This document shows, in pieces, positions 57,325-64,000 of a stretch of DNA of 64,000 nt. The translations under genes were made by a program, and so were the position numbers. Within the stretch, counting starts at the first letter, position 1. The number at the start of each line of letters is the position of its first letter. This DNA is from Plantibacter sp. ME-Dv--P-122b. Its GTDB lineage: Bacteria > Actinomycetota > Actinomycetes > Actinomycetales > Microbacteriaceae. The DNA lies in contig NZ_JARVSC010000010.1 of the NCBI RefSeq assembly GCF_030209375.1, positions 1-64,000 on the forward strand, given 5' to 3'. The notes below the pieces were generated by a model that was given only the letters and a program-made list of their open reading frames with translations, was not told the DNA's origin and made no database searches.

Positions 57325-57918
57325 ATGACTGATCCGAACTCCGGCCAGCCGAACGACCCATACGGTCAGAGCCAGAACCCCCAGCAGCCGGCCTACGGCG
57401 AATCGCAGGTTCCGCCGGCTCCGCAGTACGGCGAACAGGCTCCGCAGTACGGCCAGCCCTCGCCCTACGGTGAGCAGCAGGGCCAGCAGGCTCCCCAGTA
57501 CGGCGAGCAGCCGAAGTACGGTCAGCCGCAGGCGCCCTATGGCGAGCAGCAGAACCCCTACGGTCAGCCGCAGGCGCCCTACGGTCAGCAGCAGAACCCC
57601 TACGGCCAGCCCGCCGCTCCGTACGGACAGCCCCAGGCGCCGTACGGCTATGCGCAGCCGACCGGCCCGAAGACGAACGTCATGGCGATCATCTCGCTCA
57701 TCGCCCCGTTCGTCGGGTTCGGCGTCGTCGGCCTCGTGCTCGGCATCATCGCGCTCGGTCAGATCAAGCGCACCGGCGAGCAGGGCCGTGGCCTCGCCCT
57801 CGCCGGCACCATCGTGAGTGGCGTGTCGGTGCTCGTCGGCGTCATCCTCATCATCTTCTACGTCCTGCTCATTGCGGGCGCGATCGGTACCGCGAGCAGC
57901 TACAACTACGACTACTGA
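57325..57918 (+). CDS. DUF4190 membrane protein with Tyr/Gln/Pro repeat tail
   Basis: 197 aa. The N-terminal ~115 residues are a low-complexity, Pro/Gln/Tyr/Gly region built on P-Y-G-Q-P-Q-A and Q-Y-G-E-Q units. The C-terminus has two membrane helices (about 120-150, 160-185): N-V-M-A-I-I-S-L-I-A-P-F-V-G-F-G-V-V-G-L-V-L-G-I-I-A-L is the DUF4190 signature. Function unknown. ATG 57325 chosen; an in-frame longer ORF begins upstream. TTGACA occurs at 57256-57261. Confidence 0.82.
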   Translation: MTDPNSGQPNDPYGQSQNPQQPAYGESQVPPAPQYGEQAPQYGQPSPYGEQQGQQAPQYGEQPKYGQPQAPYGEQQNPYGQPQAPYGQQQNPYGQPAAPYGQPQAPYGYAQPTGPKTNVMAIISLIAPFVGFGVVGLVLGIIALGQIKRTGEQGRGLALAGTIVSGVSVLVGVILIIFYVLLIAGAIGTASSYNYDY

Positions 57919-57994
57919 TCCGCAGCCCGCTCGACAGGCGGATCACGACGGGCATCGGCATCGCGCCGGTGCCCGTTCGTCGTTCCGGGCGCGC

Positions 57995-58205
57995 ACCGCG
58001 ACAAGCTCGGTGACCGGACGGCTTCGGCCCCTGAGTGGCCCCCCGCCGGTCCCTGAGCCTGTCGAAGGGCACACGAGGAACGTTCCTGGCCGGGTGTGGT
58101 GTGTTCGCGCGCACTTCGACAGGCTCGGTGGCCGGGTTCGGATCGGTGACCGGGGTTCCTCTCGGTGACCGGGGTCGGCCCGGTGATCGGGGTTCGGCTC
58201 GGAGA
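57995..58205. repeat. Mixed dispersed-repeat region
   Basis: The 329-bp gap 57919-58247 holds no supported gene. It contains the main repeat (GGTCCCTGAGCCTGTCGAAG, about 58049-58072), a copy of the second type (CGACAAGCTCGGTGACCGG near 58000) and several GGTGACCGGGGTTC units between 58113 and 58205. Confidence 0.7.
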
Positions 58206-58247
58206 CCGGAGCGGTCCGAGGCGAGAGCCCCGCCGCCGCCAGGGAGC

Positions 58248-59702
58248 CTAGGAGGCGGAAGCGGCCGCGTCGGTGTCGGCGACCGGTGCGACGACCGCGG
58301 GCGCCTGCGGGACGTCGATGCCGAAGAGTGTCTGCAGTGCCGTCGTGTACGCGGCCTGCTCGCCGTTGCGGGCGAGGTTCCGGGCCCGCACCGTCGGTTC
58401 GTGCAGCAGCACTCCGGCGAGGTGGCGCAGTGCGCGGGCGGTCGAGCCGTCGTCGTCGCCGCGAGCGGCCGCACGGGCGACTTCGGCCTCGACGAGTGCG
58501 TGCACGTGGCTGCGGAGTGCGACGACGGCGGGCTCGAGGCTACGCTCCTCGCCGACCGCGGCGAACTTCTGCGCGGCGCGGCTGACGATGGAGCGCGCGA
58601 CCTCGGTGGCCTGGAGCTCCTCGAGCGGCGCGTGGATACGGATGGTCTCGAGGTCGAGCAGGACGACACCGGAAACGGTGGAGACGTCGGGGTCGACGTT
58701 GCGCGGCAGGCCGAGGTCGATGACGAGCTGAGCCGAGGCGTGGGGCACCGGGCATTCGGCGGCAGCTTCGGTGATGACGTCGTGGACGAGTGCGGAGACC
58801 CCGGTGGGCTCGGGTGCGGCTGGCGCGTCGGCCGGGGTGACCAGGGAGAGCGTCGGTGCGTCCGTGACAGCCTCGGCGCGTGCACGGTGGTCGGCGGCGA
58901 CGGCCGTGCGACCCGCGCGGAGCAGCTCGGCGTCGACCACGTGGCCCTCGGCGGTGGTGCAGGTGACGATGATGTCGACCTCACCGGTGGTGCGGGCGAG
59001 GTCGTCGTGTCCGATCCAGCCGATCTCGTGCGAGCGCGCGAACTTCTCGGCGCGGCCGGACGGCGAGTACACGAGGACGTCGGTGACACCGCGGTCGCGG
59101 AGGGCGGCGAGGCTCGCGCCGGCGTACGCACCGGTGCCGACGAGCAGGACGCGCTGCGTGGCCCAGTCGTCGATGCGGCTCTCCGCGAGGTCGAGGGCGA
59201 GCCGCACGATGGAGCGGCCCGCTCGCCCGAGCGGCGTACGGTTCTTGATGCCGCGGGAGGTCTGGGACGCGCGCTGGAACAGGCGCTCGAGCTCGGAGCT
59301 GGTGGTGCCACCGGCGCGAGCAGCCTCGAGGGAGCGGCGCACCTGACCGGCGATCTCGCCCTCGCCGACGACGACGGACTCGAGTCCAGCCGACACGGCG
59401 AAGAGGTGCTCGGCTGCCGCGGTGCCGACGCTGAGGTCGAACACCTCGCGCAGCTGCTCGGCGGGGATGCCCGTGGTCTCGCTGACGGCCTCCGCAGCGG
59501 CCTCGAAGGCGACGGACGCGGCGGCGGTGACGGGCTCGTCGAGGTCGATGTAGGCCTCGAACCGGTTGCAGGTGGCCACGACGACGGCACCCGAGACGCA
59601 CTCGTGGTGCTCGACCAGGCGCGCAGCAACGCCCTCGGCACCGACTGAGAGTCGTTCGAGGAGGTCGAAGGTGGCGTTCTTATGGCTCGCCGTCACACAC
59701 AT
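58248..59702 (-). CDS. hemA: Glutamyl-tRNA reductase
   Basis: 484 aa. Reduces glutamyl-tRNA to glutamate-1-semialdehyde, the first step of heme synthesis. Catalytic Cys in [11 protein letters not shown] (about 47-57), NADPH site [10 protein letters not shown] (about 168), and the C-terminal dimerisation region (about 390-450). ATG 59702 taken; an in-frame GTG at 59708 adds two residues. Divergent from hemE over about 120 bp. Confidence 0.95.
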   Translation of the reverse strand: MCVTASHKNATFDLLERLSVGAEGVAARLVEHHECVSGAVVVATCNRFEAYIDLDEPVTAAASVAFEAAAEAVSETTGIPAEQLREVFDLSVGTAAAEHLFAVSAGLESVVVGEGEIAGQVRRSLEAARAGGTTSSELERLFQRASQTSRGIKNRTPLGRAGRSIVRLALDLAESRIDDWATQRVLLVGTGAYAGASLAALRDRGVTDVLVYSPSGRAEKFARSHEIGWIGHDDLARTTGEVDIIVTCTTAEGHVVDAELLRAGRTAVAADHRARAEAVTDAPTLSLVTPADAPAAPEPTGVSALVHDVITEAAAECPVPHASAQLVIDLGLPRNVDPDVSTVSGVVLLDLETIRIHAPLEELQATEVARSIVSRAAQKFAAVGEERSLEPAVVALRSHVHALVEAEVARAAARGDDDGSTARALRHLAGVLLHEPTVRARNLARNGEQAAYTTALQTLFGIDVPQAPAVVAPVADTDAAASAS

Positions 59703-59822
59703 GAGCACCCGATGAGTCTACCCGAGCACGCACGTCGGCCTCTCCTGGAAGCCACCCAGGTCACCCTCACCCGGCCGCGCGCGAGACCCTCCTGCGCAGG
59801 GTGGAGATGGGAGGATGGAGGG

Positions 59823-60914
59823 GTGAGTCTCCCACCCGAACACCCGCTCGTCACCGGCGTGACCCAGTCGTCGCCGCTCATCACCGCGTACCGCGGCACC
59901 CGTCCCGAGCGGACGCCCGTCTGGTTCATGCGGCAGGCCGGCCGGTCGCTGCCCGAGTACCGCGAGTTGCGGATCGGGACGGCCATGCTCGACGCCTGCC
60001 TCGACCCGGCGATGGCGAGCGAGATCACCCTCCAGCCCATCCGACGGCACGGGACGGACGCGGCCATCTTCTTCAGCGACATCGTGGTGCCGCTGAAGCA
60101 GGCCGGGGTCGCGGTCGAGATCGTGCCGGGCCGCGGTCCGGTCATGGGGTCGGCGGTCCGGACGGCCGCCGAGGTCGACGCGCTCGTCGCACTCGACCCG
60201 ACCGTCCTCGACGACACGCTGGCACCCATCCGCGAGGGCGTCGCGCTCACCGTGGCCGGGCTCGCGGGGATCGGCGACGGCCGCACGCCGCTCATCGGCT
60301 TCGCGGGTGCGCCGTTCACGCTCGCCGCCTATCTCGTCGAGGGCGGACCGTCGAAGGACCACCTCGCCGCCCGCACCCTCATGCACGCCGACCCGGAGTC
60401 GTGGGCGAAGCTCATGGCCTGGTGCGCGGACGTCACCGGTCGCTTCCTCCGCGCCCAGGTGCTCGCCGGGGCGTCGGCTGCGCAGCTCTTCGACTCGTGG
60501 GCGGGGGCACTCTCCCTCGAGGACTACGAGCGTCACGTCGCCCCGGCCTCCCGGGCCGCGCTCGCGCACGTCGCCGACCTCCCCGTCCCGAAGGTGCACT
60601 TCGGTGTCGGGACCGGCGAGTTGCTCGGTGCGATGCACCGGGTCGGCGCCGACGTGGTCGGGATCGACTACCGGCTGGCGCTCGACGAGGGCATCCGACG
60701 TCTCGGTGGCGGCGTCCCCGTGCAGGGCAACATCGACCCGGCACTGCTCGCCGCCCCATGGCCGGTCCTCGAGGCGCACGTCCTCGACATCCTCCAGCGG
60801 GGGACGGCGGCGCCGGCGCACGTCCTCAACCTCGGCCACGGGGTCCCGCCCGAGACCGACCCGGACGTCCTGACCCGCATCGTCGCCCTCGCCCACGATT
60901 GGCAGCCCGCATGA
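59823..60914 (+). CDS. hemE: Uroporphyrinogen decarboxylase
   Basis: 363 aa from GTG 59823. Converts uroporphyrinogen III to coproporphyrinogen III. W-F-M-R-Q-A-G-R-S-L-P-E-Y-R (about 34-47) is the substrate-binding signature. H-G-T-D-A-A-I-F-F-S-D-I and G-F-A-G-A-P-F-T-L-A are conserved. Overlaps hemG by 4 bases. Confidence 0.96.
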   Translation: MSLPPEHPLVTGVTQSSPLITAYRGTRPERTPVWFMRQAGRSLPEYRELRIGTAMLDACLDPAMASEITLQPIRRHGTDAAIFFSDIVVPLKQAGVAVEIVPGRGPVMGSAVRTAAEVDALVALDPTVLDDTLAPIREGVALTVAGLAGIGDGRTPLIGFAGAPFTLAAYLVEGGPSKDHLAARTLMHADPESWAKLMAWCADVTGRFLRAQVLAGASAAQLFDSWAGALSLEDYERHVAPASRAALAHVADLPVPKVHFGVGTGELLGAMHRVGADVVGIDYRLALDEGIRRLGGGVPVQGNIDPALLAAPWPVLEAHVLDILQRGTAAPAHVLNLGHGVPPETDPDVLTRIVALAHDWQPA

Positions 60915-62455
60915 GTCTCGAGCCGAAGCGTCTCGTCGTCATCGGCGGTGGTGTGGCCGGACTCGTCGGCGCGGTCGACTGCGCCAAGGTCGGCATCTCG
61001 GTGACGGTCGTCGACGCGCAGGAGTCGTTCGGTGGCGCGCTCGCGGCCGCCGAGGTCGCAGGTCTCCGCGTCGACGTCGGCGCCGAGAGCTTCGCGACGC
61101 GCGGTGGCTCGGTCGCCGAGCTCATCGAGCAGCTGGGCCTGACCGGCCGCGTCGTGCGTCCCAACCGGGCCGGGGCCTGGTTGCACGTCGCCAAGCCCGG
61201 ACAGCCGCAGCGGAGTGTCCCGCTCCCGAAGGCCGGGCTGCTGGGCATCCCGACGAACCCCCTCGCCGACGACGTCCGTCGGGTCATCGGCTGGAAGGGT
61301 GCCCTGCGCGCCTACCTCGACCGCATCCGCCCGCCGCTCACGATCGGCACCGAGCACAACCTCGGTGCGCTCGTCCGGAAGCGCATGGGCGCGGCCGTCC
61401 ACGACCTGCTCGTCGCTCCGGTCACCTCGGGCGTCTACTCGGCCGCTCCGGACGACCTCGACGTCGACCGCGCGGCTCCCGGGCTGAACGCCGCGCTGAC
61501 GCGCACCGGGGCGCTGTCCCTCGCCGTCGCCGCCCTCCGGGAGAACGCGCCGGCGGGAGCCGCGGTCGGCGGCCTCGACGGTGGCATGACCGTCCTCGTC
61601 GACGGCTTGACCGCGGAGCTCGAGCGGTGGGGGTCGACGCTCATCACCGGCGTCGCCGTCACGGCGATCTCCCGGAACCCCTTCGACATCGACGTGGACG
61701 GACCAGGTGTCGGCCTCGGAGACGCCGGCCTCCCGCGGATGAGCGAGCGTCCCGCGGCCGCGGGCGCGTCGAAGGCCCCCTGGTACGTCGCCCTCACCGA
61801 CGGCCGGGCGCTCGAGGCCGATCTCGTCCTCATCGCGACGCCCGAGCAGCCGGCCCGCAACCTGCTGGCCGACGTCGGACCGGCACTCCGCGACCTCCCC
61901 GCCGCCGGCGACGACGCGGGCGACCCGGTCCTGCCGGCGCCGATCGAGCTCGTGACGATCGTGCTCGACGAACCGGCACTCGACGCCGCACCGCGCGGTT
62001 CCGGGTTGCTCGTCGCACCCGGCTCGACGCTCCACGCCAAGGCGCTCACCCACGCGACCGCGAAGTGGGCCTGGCTCGCCGACCGCGCGAGGGAGCACGG
62101 CGACCATCGACACGTCATCCGCCTGTCCTTCGGCCGTCAGGGCGAGGCCGACGCGACGAGCGCGTTGACCGACGGGGAGCTGCTCTCGACGGCGTTGCAC
62201 GACGCGTCCGCGATGCTCGGCGTCCAGCTCGACCCGGGCAGCGTCCGCGGCTTCCACCGCATCTCCTGGACGGGGACGCAGCCGACCGCCGCCCGCGGCC
62301 AGCGTGAACGCTCGACGGCCATCCGGGAAGCGGTGGCCGAGGTGCCCGACCTCGCGGTCACGGGTGCCTGGTTGTCGGGCACCGGGCTCGCCTCGGTGGT
62401 CCCCGACGCCCACGAGGCGGCGGCACGACTCCGGCATCAGGCGCTGCAGCGGTAG
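60911..62455 (+). CDS. hemG: Coproporphyrinogen/protoporphyrinogen oxidase, HemY-like
   Basis: 514 aa. FAD-binding I-G-G-G-V-A-G-L-V-G-A (about 11-21), then G-A-E-S-F-A-T-R-G-G and the C-terminal P-D-L-A-V-T-G-A-W-L-S-G-T-G-L-A. In actinobacteria this family acts as the coproporphyrinogen III oxidase (CgoX) of the coproporphyrin-dependent pathway. No hemQ or hemH follows in the window. ATGA overlap with hemE. Confidence 0.93.
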   Translation: MSLEPKRLVVIGGGVAGLVGAVDCAKVGISVTVVDAQESFGGALAAAEVAGLRVDVGAESFATRGGSVAELIEQLGLTGRVVRPNRAGAWLHVAKPGQPQRSVPLPKAGLLGIPTNPLADDVRRVIGWKGALRAYLDRIRPPLTIGTEHNLGALVRKRMGAAVHDLLVAPVTSGVYSAAPDDLDVDRAAPGLNAALTRTGALSLAVAALRENAPAGAAVGGLDGGMTVLVDGLTAELERWGSTLITGVAVTAISRNPFDIDVDGPGVGLGDAGLPRMSERPAAAGASKAPWYVALTDGRALEADLVLIATPEQPARNLLADVGPALRDLPAAGDDAGDPVLPAPIELVTIVLDEPALDAAPRGSGLLVAPGSTLHAKALTHATAKWAWLADRAREHGDHRHVIRLSFGRQGEADATSALTDGELLSTALHDASAMLGVQLDPGSVRGFHRISWTGTQPTAARGQRERSTAIREAVAEVPDLAVTGAWLSGTGLASVVPDAHEAAARLRHQALQR

Positions 62456-62587
62456 ACGCGTCCATATGCCCGACCCGGCATCTTTTCCTGTCAACCCCCG
62501 ACCGGATGGTGGCGTGGGAGTGACACCCGACTACGCTGGTCCCGTTGGATGCAGCATCACAGCACCACTCGAACAGACGGAGGCGCC

Positions 62588-63010
62588 ATGAAGGGCAAGG
62601 TCATGTTCGTCGTCGGTGGGCTCACGGGCTACGTGCTCGGTACCCGCGCCGGACGCGAACGCTACGAGCAGATCAAGACGCAGTGGGTCAAGCTGTGGAA
62701 CGCGAAGCCGGTCCGCGCGCAGCGCGGCAAGGTCGAGGACTTCGCCAAGGCACGCATCAGCGAGGTCCCCGCGGCTCTGTGGAGCGGCGTCAGCGCCGTC
62801 GCGAAGGTCGTCAGCCAGCAGGGCTCGACGCCCGGCGAGAAGCTCGACAAAGCAATCTCGAAGACCGAGGACACCGTCCAGGACGTGTCCGAGACGGTTG
62901 AGGACGCACGCACGGCCTCCGGCACCTCGACGTCGTCGGCCTCGAAGCCCGCAGTGCGCAAGCCTGCCGCGCCCAAGACGACGGCTCCGAAGCCCAAGAG
63001 CGGCGAGTAG
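62588..63010 (+). CDS. YtxH-like small envelope-associated protein
   Basis: 140 aa. N-terminal membrane-like segment M-F-V-V-G-G-L-T-G-Y-V-L-G-T-R-A-G (about 5-21), then a helical part and an Ala/Lys/Pro-rich tail (K-P-A-A-P-K-T-T-A-P-K). The G-Y-V-L-G-T-R-A-G-R-E-R-Y motif is typical of YtxH-like proteins. Function unknown. First of three small envelope genes. Confidence 0.8.
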   Translation: MKGKVMFVVGGLTGYVLGTRAGRERYEQIKTQWVKLWNAKPVRAQRGKVEDFAKARISEVPAALWSGVSAVAKVVSQQGSTPGEKLDKAISKTEDTVQDVSETVEDARTASGTSTSSASKPAVRKPAAPKTTAPKPKSGE

Positions 63011-63018
63011 CACCGACG

Positions 63019-63450
63019 ATGCCGTTCATGAGTGACCGCAACCGGTCGGAGCCGCGCTACGACAAGCGCGACGAGTCCCTCCTGACCCTCGTCGGCCAGC
63101 TGCCGGGGGTCGTCTCGAACCTGGTCAAGGCCGAGATCGCCAACCTCAAGACGCAGCTCGCCCACAAGGGCAAGTACGCGGGCATCGGAGCGGCGTTCGT
63201 CGCCGGTGCCGCGGTGTTCCTCTTCTTCGCGGTCGGCGTGCTCGTCGCCGTGCTGATCCTCGCGCTCGCCCTCGTCATGCCCTCGTGGTTGGCGGCGCTG
63301 TGCGTCTTCGTGCTCTTCGTCCTCGTCGCGGCGGTCCTCGTGCTGATCGCGCTGCGGTATTTCAAGAAGATCAACGAGGACCCGAGCCCGATGGACAACG
63401 TGAAGGAAGACATCAAGGCAGTGAAGGGACTCGGCGAGTATGACCGTTGA
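63019..63450 (+). CDS. Phage-holin-3-6-like membrane protein
   Basis: 143 aa. A hydrophilic N-terminus (~45 aa, with L-T-L-V-G-Q-L-P-G-V-V-S-N-L-V-K-A-E) is followed by two membrane helices (about 58-85, 90-115) and a C-terminal amphipathic tail. Despite the family name it is a chromosomal actinobacterial protein, not phage. An in-frame ATG at 63028 is also possible. Overlaps the DUF3618 gene by 11 bases. Confidence 0.8.
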   Translation: MPFMSDRNRSEPRYDKRDESLLTLVGQLPGVVSNLVKAEIANLKTQLAHKGKYAGIGAAFVAGAAVFLFFAVGVLVAVLILALALVMPSWLAALCVFVLFVLVAAVLVLIALRYFKKINEDPSPMDNVKEDIKAVKGLGEYDR

Positions 63451-63691
63451 CCAGTTCCCGGGGGCGACGCCCTCGCCCGAGCAGGCTCGCGCCGAGCTCG
63501 TCGCCACGCTGAACGCGATCGAGGACAAGCTCAACGTCCCGAAGCAGGTGCACCGCGCCAAGCGTCGTGCCATCGTCCGCATCGCGACCGTCAAGGTCGA
63601 ACGCCCGGCGGTCTTCTACGCCGGTGTCGCGGGCCTCGCCGGTGCGGCCGGGCTGGCCGTGTGGGGTCTCGTCCGCGCCATCGCGCGCTGA
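63440..63691 (+). CDS. DUF3618 protein
   Basis: 83 aa. Helical N-terminal part (A-R-A-E-L-V-A-T-L-N-A-I-E-D-K-L-N-V-P-K) and one C-terminal membrane helix (A-G-V-A-G-L-A-G-A-A-G-L-A-V-W-G-L). Typical DUF3618 architecture. Translationally overlaps the preceding gene. Confidence 0.88.
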   Translation: MTVDQFPGATPSPEQARAELVATLNAIEDKLNVPKQVHRAKRRAIVRIATVKVERPAVFYAGVAGLAGAAGLAVWGLVRAIAR

Positions 63692-63707
63692 CGCGTCCCG
63701 CCGCCGG

Positions 63708-64000
63708 TCAGTCGCTCGGGGTGGCCAGGCGCGTCATCGGGACGTGCACGATGTCGTCCTCCACGTAGTCGGGGCCGCTGATCTCGAACCCGAACTGGCC
63801 GTACCAGTCGGCGAGGCGTTTCTGGGCGCCCATGCGGAGTTCCCGGTGCCCGTGGTCGGCGACGGCGCGGCGGATCAGTTCCGCGGCGAGACCTCGCCCG
63901 CGGGCGGTGAACGCGGTGGCGACCCGTCCGATCTCCGAGTGTTCGGCCTCGGTCAGGATCCGGATCGTCGCGAGCACCTCGTCGCCCTCCTGCGCCCAGG
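63708..64000 (-). CDS. GNAT acetyltransferase, ElaA-like (partial)
   Basis: The frame runs open to the right edge, so the N-terminus is missing. Visible residues include V-L-A-T-I-R-I-L, then I-G-R-V-A-T-A-F-T-A-R-G-R-G-L-A-A-E-L-I (the acetyl-CoA R-G-x-G-L/A loop) and W-Y-G-Q-F-G-F-E-I-S-G-P, typical of ElaA. Substrate unknown. An internal GTG at about 63977 is not the real start because the family sequence continues upstream. Confidence 0.88.
   Translation of the reverse strand, partial: WAQEGDEVLATIRILTEAEHSEIGRVATAFTARGRGLAAELIRRAVADHGHRELRMGAQKRLADWYGQFGFEISGPDYVEDDIVHVPMTRLATPSD

Noticed and set aside
63019-63450. Prophage remnant suggested by the holin-like family name.
   Set aside because: Neighbours are YtxH-like and DUF3618 genes, a common chromosomal set in actinobacteria, with no phage genes.

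Overview
The window is chromosomal DNA from a high-GC actinobacterium. The heme gene order, leaderless promoters, actinobacterial families (DUF4383, CGNR, DUF3618, DUF222-HNH, CopD-CtaG fusion) and a dispersed repeat with core CCCTGAGCCTGTCGAAGGG point to the family Microbacteriaceae. The genus is not determined. I saw no tRNA, rRNA, CRISPR array, prophage or insertion sequence.

Layout, left to right. 1-1.0 kb: zinc-free ribosomal protein operon rpmB-rpmG-rpsN. 1.0-12.7 kb: MFS exporter, HU, SbcD-SbcC nuclease, CopD-CtaG membrane protein, a PIF1/RecD-like helicase and unknown proteins. 12.7-15 kb: iron-regulated heme oxygenase with a DtxR/IdeR-type box, a DUF4383 pair and a DUF2470 protein. 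15-23.1 kb: a lipoprotein with a serine-hydrolase fold but altered catalytic motifs, DinB, a CGNR regulator divergent from an EamA exporter, a flavoprotein, SIMPL, and a second EamA exporter divergent from a LysR regulator. 23.1-24.5 kb: a zinc-starvation divergon, with a COG0523/CobW-like protein and zinc-free L36 on either side of a perfect 21-bp palindrome. 25-31.2 kb: a YtfQRT-YjfF-type sugar ABC importer with lac-like operators and a LacI regulator. 31.2-33.6 kb: a repeat-rich stretch around a DUF222/HNH protein. 33.6-43.1 kb: small stress and lipoprotein genes, ArsR-SRPBCC, a sortase-anchored phosphatase behind a PHO-box-like repeat, an APC permease and a UbiB-family kinase. 43.2-52.1 kb: a muropeptide-recycling operon (ABC importer, NagZ, sugar kinase, MurQ, RpiR), preceded on its left by an unknown gene bracketed by two copies of a 57-nt hairpin. 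52.2-57.9 kb: an FCD regulator with two divergent dehydrogenases, a class A beta-lactamase-like protein, Nudix, lipase-like hydrolase and DUF4190. 58.2-62.5 kb: heme synthesis hemA <> hemE-hemG. 62.6-64 kb: a small envelope cluster and a GNAT gene cut by the window edge.

The regions connect through metals and the envelope. Zinc limitation would act on the L36/COG0523 divergon. Iron limitation would act on heme oxygenase, which opposes the heme synthesis genes near the right end. The RpiR operon imports and degrades cell-wall amino sugars. Many genes look leaderless, with a TAGRNT-like -10 box 6-7 nt before the start codon. The dispersed repeat has entered several coding regions, where it encodes P-E-P-V-E-G-like peptides or supplies the stop codon.
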